Positions 9,001 to 18,096 of a DNA stretch of 30,514 bases are shown in pieces (within the stretch, counting starts at the first letter, position 1; every line of letters begins with the position of its first letter). Source of the stretch: G039029935 sp039029935 (lineage in GTDB: Bacteria > Chloroflexota > Anaerolineae > Caldilineales > Caldilineaceae). The translations under genes and the position numbers were made by a program. The notes beneath the pieces were generated by a model. That model was not told where the DNA came from. It saw only the letters and a program-made list of their open reading frames with translations, and ran no database searches. The stretch is from contig JBCCFC010000008.1 in the NCBI GenBank assembly GCA_039029935.1, forward strand, positions 1 through 30,514, given 5' to 3'.

Positions 9001-12000
9001 GAAAGCGACATCACCCATGAAGATGTGTACCTGTTGGTGGGTGTGCCAGAGCATACGGTCTTTAATACGGCTGACAGTACAGGCGAGTGGTGGTTATTTG
9101 AGACGACGCCACAGGTTGCGTCTGCTCGAACAGCCCGTGCTGATGTTATTGACGGTGTTATTGCAGCCGCCACGACACAAACAGAACCACAGCCTTGTCC
9201 AGATGCGGCCCCAGCGGGGACGCTCTGTTATACCTTGGTCGATGAGATGCCGCCAGGCGTCCTAGACTCCTCAGAACTTCCCGATATGGCAGTCACTGTG
9301 GTGGAGAACGTACCCAGCGGTGAGGTTACGTTTAGCACGTTTGTTGTGATGGTGACACAAGTGGACAATGTTGCTGGTGAGGTGGAGGCAGAGCCAAATG
9401 CGGAGTCTAGTGCGAGTGTGGTTGTTGATATTCTGGTCACGCCAACGCCATCGCCAACATCGACACAAACGCACACACCCACAACGACACCGACCTTTAC
9501 ACCAACCTTTACACCGACACCGACACCGACCAATACCCCTACCTTTACACCGACCTTTACGCCGACAAATACACCGACACCGACCAATACGCCCACGCCC
9601 ACCTTTACACCGACCAATACACCCACCTTTACACCGACCAATACCCCCACCCTTACACCAACGGCCACACCGACCAATAGCCCGCCAACCGCGCTCGCGC
9701 TTAGTGGCACAACGGTTGAGGAGAACTTGGCGAGTGGAACAGCGATTATGACGCTCTCGGCAACGGATGCGGATGCGGGTGAAACCTTTACCTATGCCCT
9801 AGTAACGGGTGCAGGTGATACCCATAATGGCCTTTTTAGCATCGTTGGCGACCAGCTACAAACGGCGGCTGTGTTGGATTATGAAACACAGCCAACGGTG
9901 CAAATTCTTCTCCAAGTGGCCGATTCACAAGGGGCGACCTTTGAGCAAGCCGTAACCTTGACAGTTGTAGATGTCAATGATGCACCGACTGCGTTGACCA
10001 CCGATGTCACGACAGTGAATGAAAATGTGGCAGCAGGCACAGCGGTTATCAATGTAACAGGCGCAGACCCTGATGTGGGTGATACCTTGAGCTATGCACT
10101 GGTGACGGGTGCTGGTGATACCAACAATGGACTCTTTACGGTTGCGGGCAACCAGCTTATAGTGGCGGGTGCGATTGACTTTGAGACACAGCCTACGCTC
10201 TCTATTCTGTTACAGGTGGCCGATGCAGCCGGAGCAACTTTTGAGCAAGCTGTGACCTTGACGGTTGTGGATGTCAATGATCCACCGACCGCGTTGACCA
10301 CTGATGTCACGACAGTCAATGAGAATTTGGCGATTGGCACAGCCGTCATCAACCTGTCTGGGACAGACGTTGATGCTGGCGATACGCTGACCTATGCATT
10401 GGTGGCTGGCACAGGTGACACAAATAACGCGTTGTTCACGGTTGTGGGCAATCAATTGCAAACGGCTGCTGTGCTTGACTTTGAAACCCAACCAGCACTG
10501 TCTATTCGTCTACAAGTGGCCGATGCGGCGGGGGCAACTTTTGAACAGGACGTAGCCTTAACCGTTGTTGATACCAACGACGCCCCCACAGCCTTAACAC
10601 TGGACACAACCAATGTGGCTGAAAATCTACCAATTGGCACACCTGTCATCACGCTCTCGACGACAGACCCCGATGCAGGCGATACCTTTACCTATGCATT
10701 GCTTGGCGGTACAGGAGCCACGCACAATATCTCGTTTACGGTTGCGGGTAATCAACTGCAAACCGCCTCGGTCTTTGATTTTGAAACGCTGTCTTCATTG
10801 CAAATCCGTGTTGAATCAACGGATTCTGGTGGAGAAGTGATCAACCAGACAGTAAATCTGACAGTGGTGGATACCAATGACATCCCTGTTGCGGTGGATG
10901 ACGCATATGAAGTGGCACTTGCACCTACCACTGTCATCACCACACTGAATGTACTGCTCAACGACACCGACCAAGATGGCGATGTGCTCAGTATCAGCAG
11001 TGTCGGTACACCCATCACAGGCACGGCCAGCATTGTCGGCACGACGATTGTGTATACAGGCACATCGGCGGGCGTTGATACCTTCACCTATGTGGCTGAT
11101 GATGGCAATGGCGGTACGGCAACGGGTAATGTCATCATTACGGTGACAGAGCAGGTGATTCCTGGTCCTGGGGCCGTTTCACTTGATCTGACGCTTTGGC
11201 TCAAGGCTGATCTTGGTCCTGATAACACGACCGATGCAGGGGCTGTAACGACATGGGATGACCAATCGGGCAATAACCATCACATGGTTCAAGGCACGGC
11301 CAGCCAACAGCCGACCTTCCAGAGTGGGGCTGACGATACCATGAATGGCAATCCAGTCGTCCGTTTTGATGGTGATGATCGCTATCGGTTGAATGTGCCG
11401 GACGCCACCAGCGACTTTGCACTCTTTATGGTTACAAAATATGCGAGTGGTAGCGAATATGCCACAGTCTTTAGCACGGGGGCAGACCAAAATGCCAGCA
11501 GTAGCATTCAGATTGATGTGGGTGGTGGTATTTGGGGCTGTGCAGGACAGCTTCGATTCTTTGGCACAGAGACCAGCAACAATTTGTTTAATGGACTATG
11601 TACAGGGGCGTTGAGTACAAGCGAAGCCCAGATGCGTAGCTTTACCCATGCTGGTGGCACAGTGACAACATACCTTGCAGGTGTCCAGCAGACCAACAAT
11701 GCCTTTGGTGGCACGTTCAACGGGCGTTTCAACTCATTTAATATTGGCACAAACCGCAACGACAATACGTACTGGGACGGTGACATCGCGGAAATCATTC
11801 TCTACTATCGTGATCTAACAGCCACTGAACGGCAACAGGTCGAGACCTATCTGGCGATCAAATATGGCATCAGCATGAGTGGTGTTAATTATCTCGACAG
11901 TACAGGAGCCGTCATTTGGGACAGCACAGCCAACGCTGCTTACCTCAATGACATTGCAGGTATCGGCATTGATACGGATGGTTTGCTGAATCAACTTGCA

Positions 12001-15000
12001 TCTAGCAGTATCCACGACGACAGTGTTGTTACCGTCGCTGGCACAGTTGCGGGTGGCATGGCAGACCATGAATTCCTGATTTGGGGCAATGACAATGGTT
12101 CTCTGGGCATCAAAGATACGGCAGATAAACCAGCCGCGTATGCGTCAAGATTGTCCCGTGTGTGGAAAGTGCAAGAGACTGGGGATGTTGGTACAGTCGA
12201 TGTCAGCTTTGAACTAGCACCGTTTATCTATCAGTCAGGCAACGCTGCCGACTATGCGCTCTTGATTCACAACGCCAACACAGGCTTTGCCGCCCCAACA
12301 ACAGTTCATACAACGGGGGCAACGTTGGCAGGTGGTAAGATTACCTTCACGGGTGTCAATTTCAATAATGGCGATTTCTTCACCCTCGCTGTGCCAACCT
12401 TAGTCCCACCAACAACAGGTCCTATCTCGTTGGTCTACGCCACCAACCTAAACACGCCCTACATTGATGTATGGGTGGGGAATGGTGATGGCACATTTAT
12501 GAACACAGCCATCCGTACCCAACCGACAATGGATGACTTTGGTGAGGAAAGAAATGAAGGTCAGTTCATGAGGGATGTCAACAATGATGACATCTCAGAT
12601 TTGGTCTATGTCCTACACACAGGTACGCCTTATATCGATGTATGGACAGGCAATGGTGATGGTACATTTGCTGTGACACCTATCCGCACCTATCCGACGA
12701 TGGATGACTTTGGTGTCTATAACGACGAGGGCAGCTTCCTTGCCGATGTCAACAATGATACCTTCCCTGATTTGGTCTATGCCATGAACTGGACAACCCC
12801 ACACTATGTTGATGTGTGGACAGGCAATGGCGATGGTACCTTTGCCACAACCGCCATCCGCACCTATCCTACTATTCAGGATTTTGGCGATTGGAATAAT
12901 GAGGCCACATTCCTAGAGGATACAACGGGCGATGGTATCCCTGATTTGGTCTATGCAACCTCGCTACATGGGAATTATATTGATGTGTGGACAGGTAATG
13001 GTGATGGAACCTTTGCCGTCAACCCCATACGCACATTAGCGACCATACCGGATATTGGCATTGGGTTGGAAGACGTGACATTCATGGGTGATGTGAACAA
13101 TGACACAATCGCTGATCTGGTCTTCGCAATCGACTGGTTTAGCAACCAATATATTGATGTCTGGCTGGGCAATGGCGATGGCACCTTTGCCACAACCGCC
13201 ATCCGTACCAACCCCACCATATCCGATGTGGGTGAGGCCAATGATCAGGCCACGTTTATAGGCGATGTCACGGGTGACAATTTGCTCGATTTGGTTTATG
13301 CAACGCCCGGTAGCGCAGGATATATTGATATTTGGGCGGGCAACGGCGATGGCACATTTAACACAACCTATACGCGAACAACATCTGTGATGGCTGACTT
13401 TGGCATTGCCAACAACGAGGGTTCATTCTTAGGCGAAGGAGTCTTCATACCATCCATCACCGTTGCGCCGGGAGCAGTCTTTGACAACTTAGCGATTTGG
13501 CTCAAGGCCAATGACAACGGCGGCGTCACCACCGATGGCACGGTCATCACCAATTGGTTTGACCACAGCACCATGAACCGTCATGCTTTGCCGGGGCTGG
13601 GTGCGCCGACCTACCAGAGCGATGCCGCCAACCTGATCAACAACAACCCCGTGATTGAATTTGCCGATAATGATATGTTGGCCTCATCGGTGGCGTCATT
13701 CCCTGCCGACGACATGACCCAGTTTATCATCTTCCGCACGGCGGGCGGTGGTGCGCTCACGGCCATGACTAGCAGCAACACCAGTTTCTCTGGTGCGGAC
13801 CGCAACAACCAAATCGGTACGGATAATAATGCGGGTAATGGTCGTCTCTCGCATCACATCTGGGATGGCAACAGCAGCTTTATCCAGTCCACCATCGACT
13901 ATAACGACGACATACCCCACCTCGTGACCATGCATTCACCCAACACGGGTGTCCGTACCCTCTATGCAGACCGTGTGCCTGTTGCCACCAGCACAAGGTT
14001 GACCCAACGCGTCAAAGATGAGGTTTACTTCAACATCGGCGGTCAGGACAACTGGCTTGGTCGCTATGATGGCGACATTGCCGAGGTCATCTACTATGAT
14101 CGTGCATTGAATGCAACCGAGCAGCAGCAGGTTGAAACCTATCTGGCGATTAAATATGGTGTGGGTCTCTTCAACACCAGCTATCTTGATAGTGCCGGGG
14201 CCATCATCTGGGATGCCACCGCCAATGCCGCCTATGGTGGAGATGTCACAGGCATCGGCATAGACAGCGGCAGCGCGCTTACACAGCTTGCGTCAGGCAG
14301 CAGCAGTGCCGATGGTATCGTGACGATTACGGGGACAGTGGTGGGTGGCATGGTCGATAAAGCGTTCCTGATTTGGGGCAATGATAACGCGGGTCCAGCC
14401 ACATCCTTAGCCGATGTACCAGCAGGCTATACGACGCGATTGGCGCGCGTGTGGACTGTGCAGGAAACAGGCGAAACTGGCACAGTTGATATTAGCTTCG
14501 ACCTAACAGATTTGGTCGCACCGCTGAGTATCAATTTGGCAGATACGGCCAGCTTTGCACTGTTGACCGATGCGGATGCAACATTCAGCGATGCGACAGC
14601 CACCACTGGTGCGACGGTTAATGGCAATGTCGTCACCTTTAGCGGCATCAACCCTGCCAACGGCCAGTTCTTTAGCTTGGCCTATCCAGGTGTCGCCAGT
14701 GCCTGCCCAGCCTCTGTCACAGGCATCACGCTCTGTTCTGTCAGCACAGCCAGAATGCCGAGTGGTGACAGTGGTTATACATTGAATGGGTCGCTCATGT
14801 CTGGGTCGCGGGCAAAGTTGCTTTCAACAGCCAACTTTGGCATCGCTGGCACAAAACCAATCTCTATCACCATTGTTGATGACTTTGCGACATCGGGATC
14901 GATGACAGGAGCGGGTCTCACGCAGTGTGATGCCTTCTTTATGGGTTCATTTGAACCGGGCAACGGCTCATACATTCCGTTTACAACCGCAGAATTAGAC

Positions 15001-17808
15001 GCACTCTATGGCTGGTCGCTCAGTGGCGGTGTGGGTATCGTGAGTTGTAGTCCATCGGGTCAAGAAACGTGTAATCGTTGGGGCATCACCTCTGTCACGG
15101 GTAGCTCGAACCCAACCACACCGATCACACCGACACATCCATTCTTTAGTGGACCATTTGGCACGATGACCGCGATTCAGCAAGGCGGTGCCGTCCGTGG
15201 TTATCTAAATTCAATCGGCAGCGCAACCATCCTTGCACAGGATAATGCTGGCAACCCCACGATTATCCATGAGCCTGTCTCCGATGATATCGTTGTGGCG
15301 GATGTGGACTACTTTACAAGCATAGGCGATATCACAGGGGGTGGAGGCATCAGTACCGATGAAGATAGATTCTGGGCAAATCTCTTTGCCGAGACAATTG
15401 AGCATGTCTGTCGTACAACGCCAGTGGCCGATGTGGCTATCGGCATCAACGCGGTCAAGTCTGGGCAAACGCTGACCTATACTATCGCCTATACCAATAC
15501 AGGGTTAGAGATCGCGACAGGTGTCAGCATTGTGGACAGTGTGCCGTTTAACCTGACGGGGGCTAGTGTGACAGGTAGCGATCCTGCATTAGCAAACACT
15601 GGCAGTGGTATGAACTATGTGTGGAGCGTTTCAGACCTTGCACCCGGGGCAAGCGGTTCTATCGTTCTGGCAGGACAAATGGATGCCTCGTTGGTGCCTG
15701 GCACATATACAAATACAGTGACCATTGCAACAACGGCAACCGAGAACAACACGACAAACAACACAGATGAGATCGGCGTGGATGTTTGTAGTATTCATGT
15801 GGACAACACTGGTGATGTAGATGATGGCAATTACCTTGCGAGTCAAAACACGCTGCGCGAGGCGGTGGCTTGTGCGGCATCAGGCGATACCATCACATTT
15901 GATGCAGCCATCACGGGGACAACCATTACACTCGTTGATCAGCTCGAAATTACAAAAGACTTGATTATCAGCGGCTCTGTGCCAATTACGCTGAGTGGTA
16001 ATAATGCCACGCGCATCTTCTGGGTGAGTAGTGGCACAAACTTTACATTGGATAGTCTGACCCTTATCAATGGTCGTGCAGGCAATGCAATTCCGACGGT
16101 CAGTGCGCTTCTGGCTCTTCAAGGTGGTGCTATTTTCAACGAAGGTATATTAACGGTCAATCAGTCCACCTTCGATGGGAATCAAACGACTGCATCTGGT
16201 GCTGGTGTTGGTGCGATTTGGAATCATACGGGTGGTACGGCGTTAATCCAAAATAGTACATTTGTCAATAACACGGCGACCAATGCGGCACTTTATAATC
16301 GCGATACAATGACTGTGATCAATACAACACTGGCTGGAAATACGCGAGCCTTCGCTGGTGCGGCGTCGGACATTCGCAATCAGGCGACGTTATATCTGTA
16401 TAATACGCTCATTGCCGACCAAGCGGGTCCATCAACGAACCAATGTTTTAACGACAGCACAGGAACCATCATTGCCAATATCAATAATCTCATCGAAGAC
16501 GGTTCTTGTAACACTGGTACGACCTTGACTGGTTTCAAGACAGGCGATCCAAATCTTGGTCCGCTACAAAACAATGGTGGCAAAACACCAACAATGGCTC
16601 TCGGTTCGGGTAGCCCAGCGCAGAACGCGGGCGACAACGCAACCTGTCTAGCAACAGACCAGCGTGGCGAGGCACGTAGTGATGGCTCTTGTGATATCGG
16701 GTCCTATGAATCTGACCTAGCACCGATTGTTATGCCAACCTTTACCGACAGCGGACAGTCGTTGGGCAATAGCAACAGTTTCGATGTCGTGGTCGCTGAC
16801 TTTGATGGCGATGGTGACGTAGATGCCTTTGTCGGCAACTATAACGCAGCCGACAAGGTGTGGCTCAATGATGGTGCAGGGACATTCACCCACAGTGGTT
16901 CAGCCGTCCATACGCTGGGTAGTGGTTCAATCAACACCTATAACACTGATTTTGGTGATATTGACGGTGACGGTGATCTCGATGTCTTTGCCAGCAACTG
17001 GCGCGATCCGGACAAGATTTGGATCAATGATGGCAGTGGCGGCTTTACGGACAGTGGTCAAAATGTGTCGCTGCCTGGCGCATCACCAGCCAACGACAGC
17101 GTGGATGTCAAATTGGCGGATATGGATGGTGATGGCGACCTTGATGCCTTTGTTGCGCATTGGGATAACAACCTGTCTAATACAAATGAACGCAATGTTG
17201 TGTGGATAAATGACGGTGCGGGTAACTTTAGTCAAAGCCCCAACAATACAGAGGCGACGATGGTCTGGGCGATGGATGTAGGTGATGTTGATGGTGATGG
17301 TGATATTGATGCGATGATCGCAAACAGCAATAACGGTAACAACAGAGACGATACTCTGTGGATCAATGATGGCACGGGCGCATTCACGGCAGGCACAATC
17401 CCGACTGGTGGCAGCAGTCGCGATGTCGAGCTAGGTGACTTGGATGGCGATGGCGATTTGGATGCCTTTGTCGCCAGGGCGGGGGCTGGCAGTGTCAATG
17501 TTGTCTGGCTAAACAATGGGGCGGGTGTCTTTACTGATAGCGGCCAATCGTTAGGCTCCAACACCAGCTACACAGTCATTCTAGCAGATATGAATGGCGA
17601 TGGTGCGTTGGATGCCTTTGTTGCCAACCAAGGAACCAATATTCTTTGGATCAACGACGGCACAGGGTCATTCATCGACAGCGGACAGGTCTTTAATAAT
17701 GCCAACAGTTGGGATGCAGCTATCGGTGATTTCAACGGTGATGGGTTCTTGGACATTTTTGTTGCCAATAATGGGGCGAATAAGGTCTGGCTCAATGATG
17801 GACCATAA
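6088..17808 (+). CDS. 3906-residue multi-domain surface protein with triplicated membrane anchor (gene B)
   Basis: An in-frame TGA at 6079-6081 forces the start to ATG 6088 (or 6097); no clear Shine-Dalgarno is seen. Order: three membrane modules (residues about 17-515); Thr/Pro stalk (7641-8455); beta domain (8507-8860); DUF11-like domain (8907-9436); second stalk (9437-9690); four cadherin-like repeats (9690-10880); Big_9-like domain (10880-11150); LamG (11161-11883) and DUF8202-like (11884-12390); six NGDGTF/DVNND calcium-loop repeats (12430-13440); second LamG/DUF8202-like pair (13465-14690); a roughly 240-residue unrecognised domain (14698-15410); DUF11 (15418-15785); CSLREA beta-helix with choice-of-anchor-Q block (15790-16720); seven DxDGDGxxD FG-GAP repeats (16740-17805). 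The chain ends abruptly at LNDGP with no sorting tail, so anchoring is probably N-terminal. It is paralogous to genes A and C. Likely a calcium-dependent adhesive or structural protein; the function is inferred. Confidence 0.93.
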   Translation: MRTMARNIRKQVQTKKARSRNWMRLRFVFTLLFLGMMLETGAFGLTTPISIREAMFVAVPVRPAGDIAAQMFNEAQQDAPLQIVAEPERASRVFSSLMTVIDPIQQTIINALIAAGRTSMETILALAQSLKTRFDPTPVGMPDTILAILLLNFVVTMIIALATRKRGRKKLKRFKRSAPTRIAQQFVVSLLFIGLMLHTGAFGLTEPVPLHEAFSIAVPANPAEQIIADQVNDALAGSVSSSDTLRVQILTTLTDSVRPVFAVISTVATTVAVTLAALLATTGVALSQVGSMFVTPIQSRLAQPLVMPDIATLLLINIVVSMVLAMAFGRMRRRSRYQKRQLRGRRLRLAQHFILSLLFLGVMLETGAFGLADPVPLHQAFIRTVPVNPAGHEIAQRFDIQFAGDEFVVYQDPNRPSRVFAQFMAGVVVIPERLATNVNPLLARDGFAATLGNLVQFPQQIIATGWRTTNLAVGAVLRFSATIGGLINQSLLNLADSINEVLAWLNQDDSGIVSPPPQIDAPVVIQVPPTQVPPTQVPPTQVPPTQVPPTAIPTPAAVALINPAPTDTPEPPTAIPSAIPTQTPIPAPVETATELPTPVPIPTTTPQATEIVVPATDSTTGNPAVVVPPGPPAPPTLPLPTDTPLPTETSLPTDTPLPTDTPLPTNTPLPTNTPLPTNTPAPTNTPVPTNTPVPTNTPVPTNTPLPSHTPTPSPTNTASITPITYTATPRDTSTPVTPSATPTPSGTPSVTPTFAFVFESPTITQTPSQTPIPTNTLAPTNTFTPVPTLEGVEPTLVPQSIQEVVLYPNIIPLGASNGTYVGDLNVVTNNDSLPGLGNTGIGPASISQDTPVAYQFTMIDAYQSDDGQIDYDSKDHDNEYFRLEGEIVLVKNPVPEGRTLFYILVETTAENSFSTVNLFALITEEAPPPPEVDELPEPGLDIIPDIGVGLSASVPIAVPGDTVIFTPDLNNESDITHEDVYLLVGVPEHTVFNTADSTGEWWLFETTPQVASARTARADVIDGVIAAATTQTEPQPCPDAAPAGTLCYTLVDEMPPGVLDSSELPDMAVTVVENVPSGEVTFSTFVVMVTQVDNVAGEVEAEPNAESSASVVVDILVTPTPSPTSTQTHTPTTTPTFTPTFTPTPTPTNTPTFTPTFTPTNTPTPTNTPTPTFTPTNTPTFTPTNTPTLTPTATPTNSPPTALALSGTTVEENLASGTAIMTLSATDADAGETFTYALVTGAGDTHNGLFSIVGDQLQTAAVLDYETQPTVQILLQVADSQGATFEQAVTLTVVDVNDAPTALTTDVTTVNENVAAGTAVINVTGADPDVGDTLSYALVTGAGDTNNGLFTVAGNQLIVAGAIDFETQPTLSILLQVADAAGATFEQAVTLTVVDVNDPPTALTTDVTTVNENLAIGTAVINLSGTDVDAGDTLTYALVAGTGDTNNALFTVVGNQLQTAAVLDFETQPALSIRLQVADAAGATFEQDVALTVVDTNDAPTALTLDTTNVAENLPIGTPVITLSTTDPDAGDTFTYALLGGTGATHNISFTVAGNQLQTASVFDFETLSSLQIRVESTDSGGEVINQTVNLTVVDTNDIPVAVDDAYEVALAPTTVITTLNVLLNDTDQDGDVLSISSVGTPITGTASIVGTTIVYTGTSAGVDTFTYVADDGNGGTATGNVIITVTEQVIPGPGAVSLDLTLWLKADLGPDNTTDAGAVTTWDDQSGNNHHMVQGTASQQPTFQSGADDTMNGNPVVRFDGDDRYRLNVPDATSDFALFMVTKYASGSEYATVFSTGADQNASSSIQIDVGGGIWGCAGQLRFFGTETSNNLFNGLCTGALSTSEAQMRSFTHAGGTVTTYLAGVQQTNNAFGGTFNGRFNSFNIGTNRNDNTYWDGDIAEIILYYRDLTATERQQVETYLAIKYGISMSGVNYLDSTGAVIWDSTANAAYLNDIAGIGIDTDGLLNQLASSSIHDDSVVTVAGTVAGGMADHEFLIWGNDNGSLGIKDTADKPAAYASRLSRVWKVQETGDVGTVDVSFELAPFIYQSGNAADYALLIHNANTGFAAPTTVHTTGATLAGGKITFTGVNFNNGDFFTLAVPTLVPPTTGPISLVYATNLNTPYIDVWVGNGDGTFMNTAIRTQPTMDDFGEERNEGQFMRDVNNDDISDLVYVLHTGTPYIDVWTGNGDGTFAVTPIRTYPTMDDFGVYNDEGSFLADVNNDTFPDLVYAMNWTTPHYVDVWTGNGDGTFATTAIRTYPTIQDFGDWNNEATFLEDTTGDGIPDLVYATSLHGNYIDVWTGNGDGTFAVNPIRTLATIPDIGIGLEDVTFMGDVNNDTIADLVFAIDWFSNQYIDVWLGNGDGTFATTAIRTNPTISDVGEANDQATFIGDVTGDNLLDLVYATPGSAGYIDIWAGNGDGTFNTTYTRTTSVMADFGIANNEGSFLGEGVFIPSITVAPGAVFDNLAIWLKANDNGGVTTDGTVITNWFDHSTMNRHALPGLGAPTYQSDAANLINNNPVIEFADNDMLASSVASFPADDMTQFIIFRTAGGGALTAMTSSNTSFSGADRNNQIGTDNNAGNGRLSHHIWDGNSSFIQSTIDYNDDIPHLVTMHSPNTGVRTLYADRVPVATSTRLTQRVKDEVYFNIGGQDNWLGRYDGDIAEVIYYDRALNATEQQQVETYLAIKYGVGLFNTSYLDSAGAIIWDATANAAYGGDVTGIGIDSGSALTQLASGSSSADGIVTITGTVVGGMVDKAFLIWGNDNAGPATSLADVPAGYTTRLARVWTVQETGETGTVDISFDLTDLVAPLSINLADTASFALLTDADATFSDATATTGATVNGNVVTFSGINPANGQFFSLAYPGVASACPASVTGITLCSVSTARMPSGDSGYTLNGSLMSGSRAKLLSTANFGIAGTKPISITIVDDFATSGSMTGAGLTQCDAFFMGSFEPGNGSYIPFTTAELDALYGWSLSGGVGIVSCSPSGQETCNRWGITSVTGSSNPTTPITPTHPFFSGPFGTMTAIQQGGAVRGYLNSIGSATILAQDNAGNPTIIHEPVSDDIVVADVDYFTSIGDITGGGGISTDEDRFWANLFAETIEHVCRTTPVADVAIGINAVKSGQTLTYTIAYTNTGLEIATGVSIVDSVPFNLTGASVTGSDPALANTGSGMNYVWSVSDLAPGASGSIVLAGQMDASLVPGTYTNTVTIATTATENNTTNNTDEIGVDVCSIHVDNTGDVDDGNYLASQNTLREAVACAASGDTITFDAAITGTTITLVDQLEITKDLIISGSVPITLSGNNATRIFWVSSGTNFTLDSLTLINGRAGNAIPTVSALLALQGGAIFNEGILTVNQSTFDGNQTTASGAGVGAIWNHTGGTALIQNSTFVNNTATNAALYNRDTMTVINTTLAGNTRAFAGAASDIRNQATLYLYNTLIADQAGPSTNQCFNDSTGTIIANINNLIEDGSCNTGTTLTGFKTGDPNLGPLQNNGGKTPTMALGSGSPAQNAGDNATCLATDQRGEARSDGSCDIGSYESDLAPIVMPTFTDSGQSLGNSNSFDVVVADFDGDGDVDAFVGNYNAADKVWLNDGAGTFTHSGSAVHTLGSGSINTYNTDFGDIDGDGDLDVFASNWRDPDKIWINDGSGGFTDSGQNVSLPGASPANDSVDVKLADMDGDGDLDAFVAHWDNNLSNTNERNVVWINDGAGNFSQSPNNTEATMVWAMDVGDVDGDGDIDAMIANSNNGNNRDDTLWINDGTGAFTAGTIPTGGSSRDVELGDLDGDGDLDAFVARAGAGSVNVVWLNNGAGVFTDSGQSLGSNTSYTVILADMNGDGALDAFVANQGTNILWINDGTGSFIDSGQVFNNANSWDAAIGDFNGDGFLDIFVANNGANKVWLNDGP
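6136..7630 (+). repeat. Triplicated ~160-residue membrane module at the N-terminus of gene B
   Basis: The motif LLFxGxMLxTGAFGL, followed by P(I/V)(S/P)xxxA and VPxxPA, occurs three times, with TGAFGL at residues 40, 199 and 366. Each copy starts with a basic stretch and a hydrophobic helix. Copies 1 and 2 also end with a second helix (about residues 145-163 and 311-329) followed by Arg/Lys-rich stretches. By the positive-inside rule this gives five membrane passes, with the giant C-terminal part outside the cell. Copies 1 and 3 also share a (A/P)SRVFxxxM segment. Confidence 0.85.
7666..7740 (+). repeat. 15-bp tandem repeat coding for VPPTQ
   Basis: Four perfect copies of GTCCCACCAACACAG lie at 7666-7725, followed by one degenerate copy to 7740. 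They code for VPPTQ repeats at the start of the Thr/Pro stalk. Perfect in-frame copies can gain or lose units and so change stalk length without breaking the frame. Confidence 0.95.
12430..13440 (+). repeat. Six tandem NGDGTF / DVNND calcium-loop repeats in gene B
   Basis: The phrase (Y)IDVWxGNGDGTF recurs six times at roughly 170-base spacing. It alternates with acidic loops such as DVNNDTFPDLVYA, which follow a D-x-N-x-D calcium-loop pattern. It resembles VCBS/FG-GAP repeats, but differs in wording from the seven C-terminal repeats (16740-17805), which use DLDGDGDLDAFV. Six or seven such units could form a beta-propeller; this is inferred from the family. Confidence 0.75.
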
Positions 17809-18015
17809 GGATAATTACCTTGTAAGCTAAATAGTTGACTGTTTTGGTCATTCCTGTCTTCACAGGAATGACCAGACAAAACCGCAAAGATAGTGACAAT
17901 CCTCTGCTTGAATATTCACACCTTTTCTTCCCCTTACACAATTTGCAAACTCCAACTCCGCGTCTTGTTTGGACGCCTTTTCTCCTTCGCATAACTAAAT
18001 CTGCAAACATAGTGG
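17809..18015. other. Spacer and break point between gene B and the truncated gene C
   Basis: This 207-base stretch follows the TAA of gene B. It holds the hairpin at 17845-17874 and otherwise no coding similarity that I can see. Right at its end, after an in-frame TAG at 18010-18012, the sequence becomes similar to the DUF8202-like module of gene B (from GIDNGSALTQL, 18016 onward). The change from unrelated sequence to homologous coding sequence is abrupt. Confidence 0.75.
17845..17874. terminator. Perfect 13-bp hairpin after gene B (REP-like or terminator-like)
   Basis: TGGTCATTCCTGT (17845-17857) and its exact reverse complement (17862-17874) flank a CTTC loop. Outer GTTTT and AAAAC arms can extend the pairing past a small bulge. 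It starts 37 bases after the stop of gene B and could end its transcript. However, TCATTCCTGT-type palindromes are also a widespread kind of dispersed bacterial repeat, and there is no clean T-tract next to the stem on the plus strand. Confidence 0.6.
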
Positions 18016-18096
18016 GGTATCGACAATGGCAGCGCGCTCACGCAACTTGCATCGGGCAGTACGAGCCACGACGGACTTGTCACCATCACAGGCACA

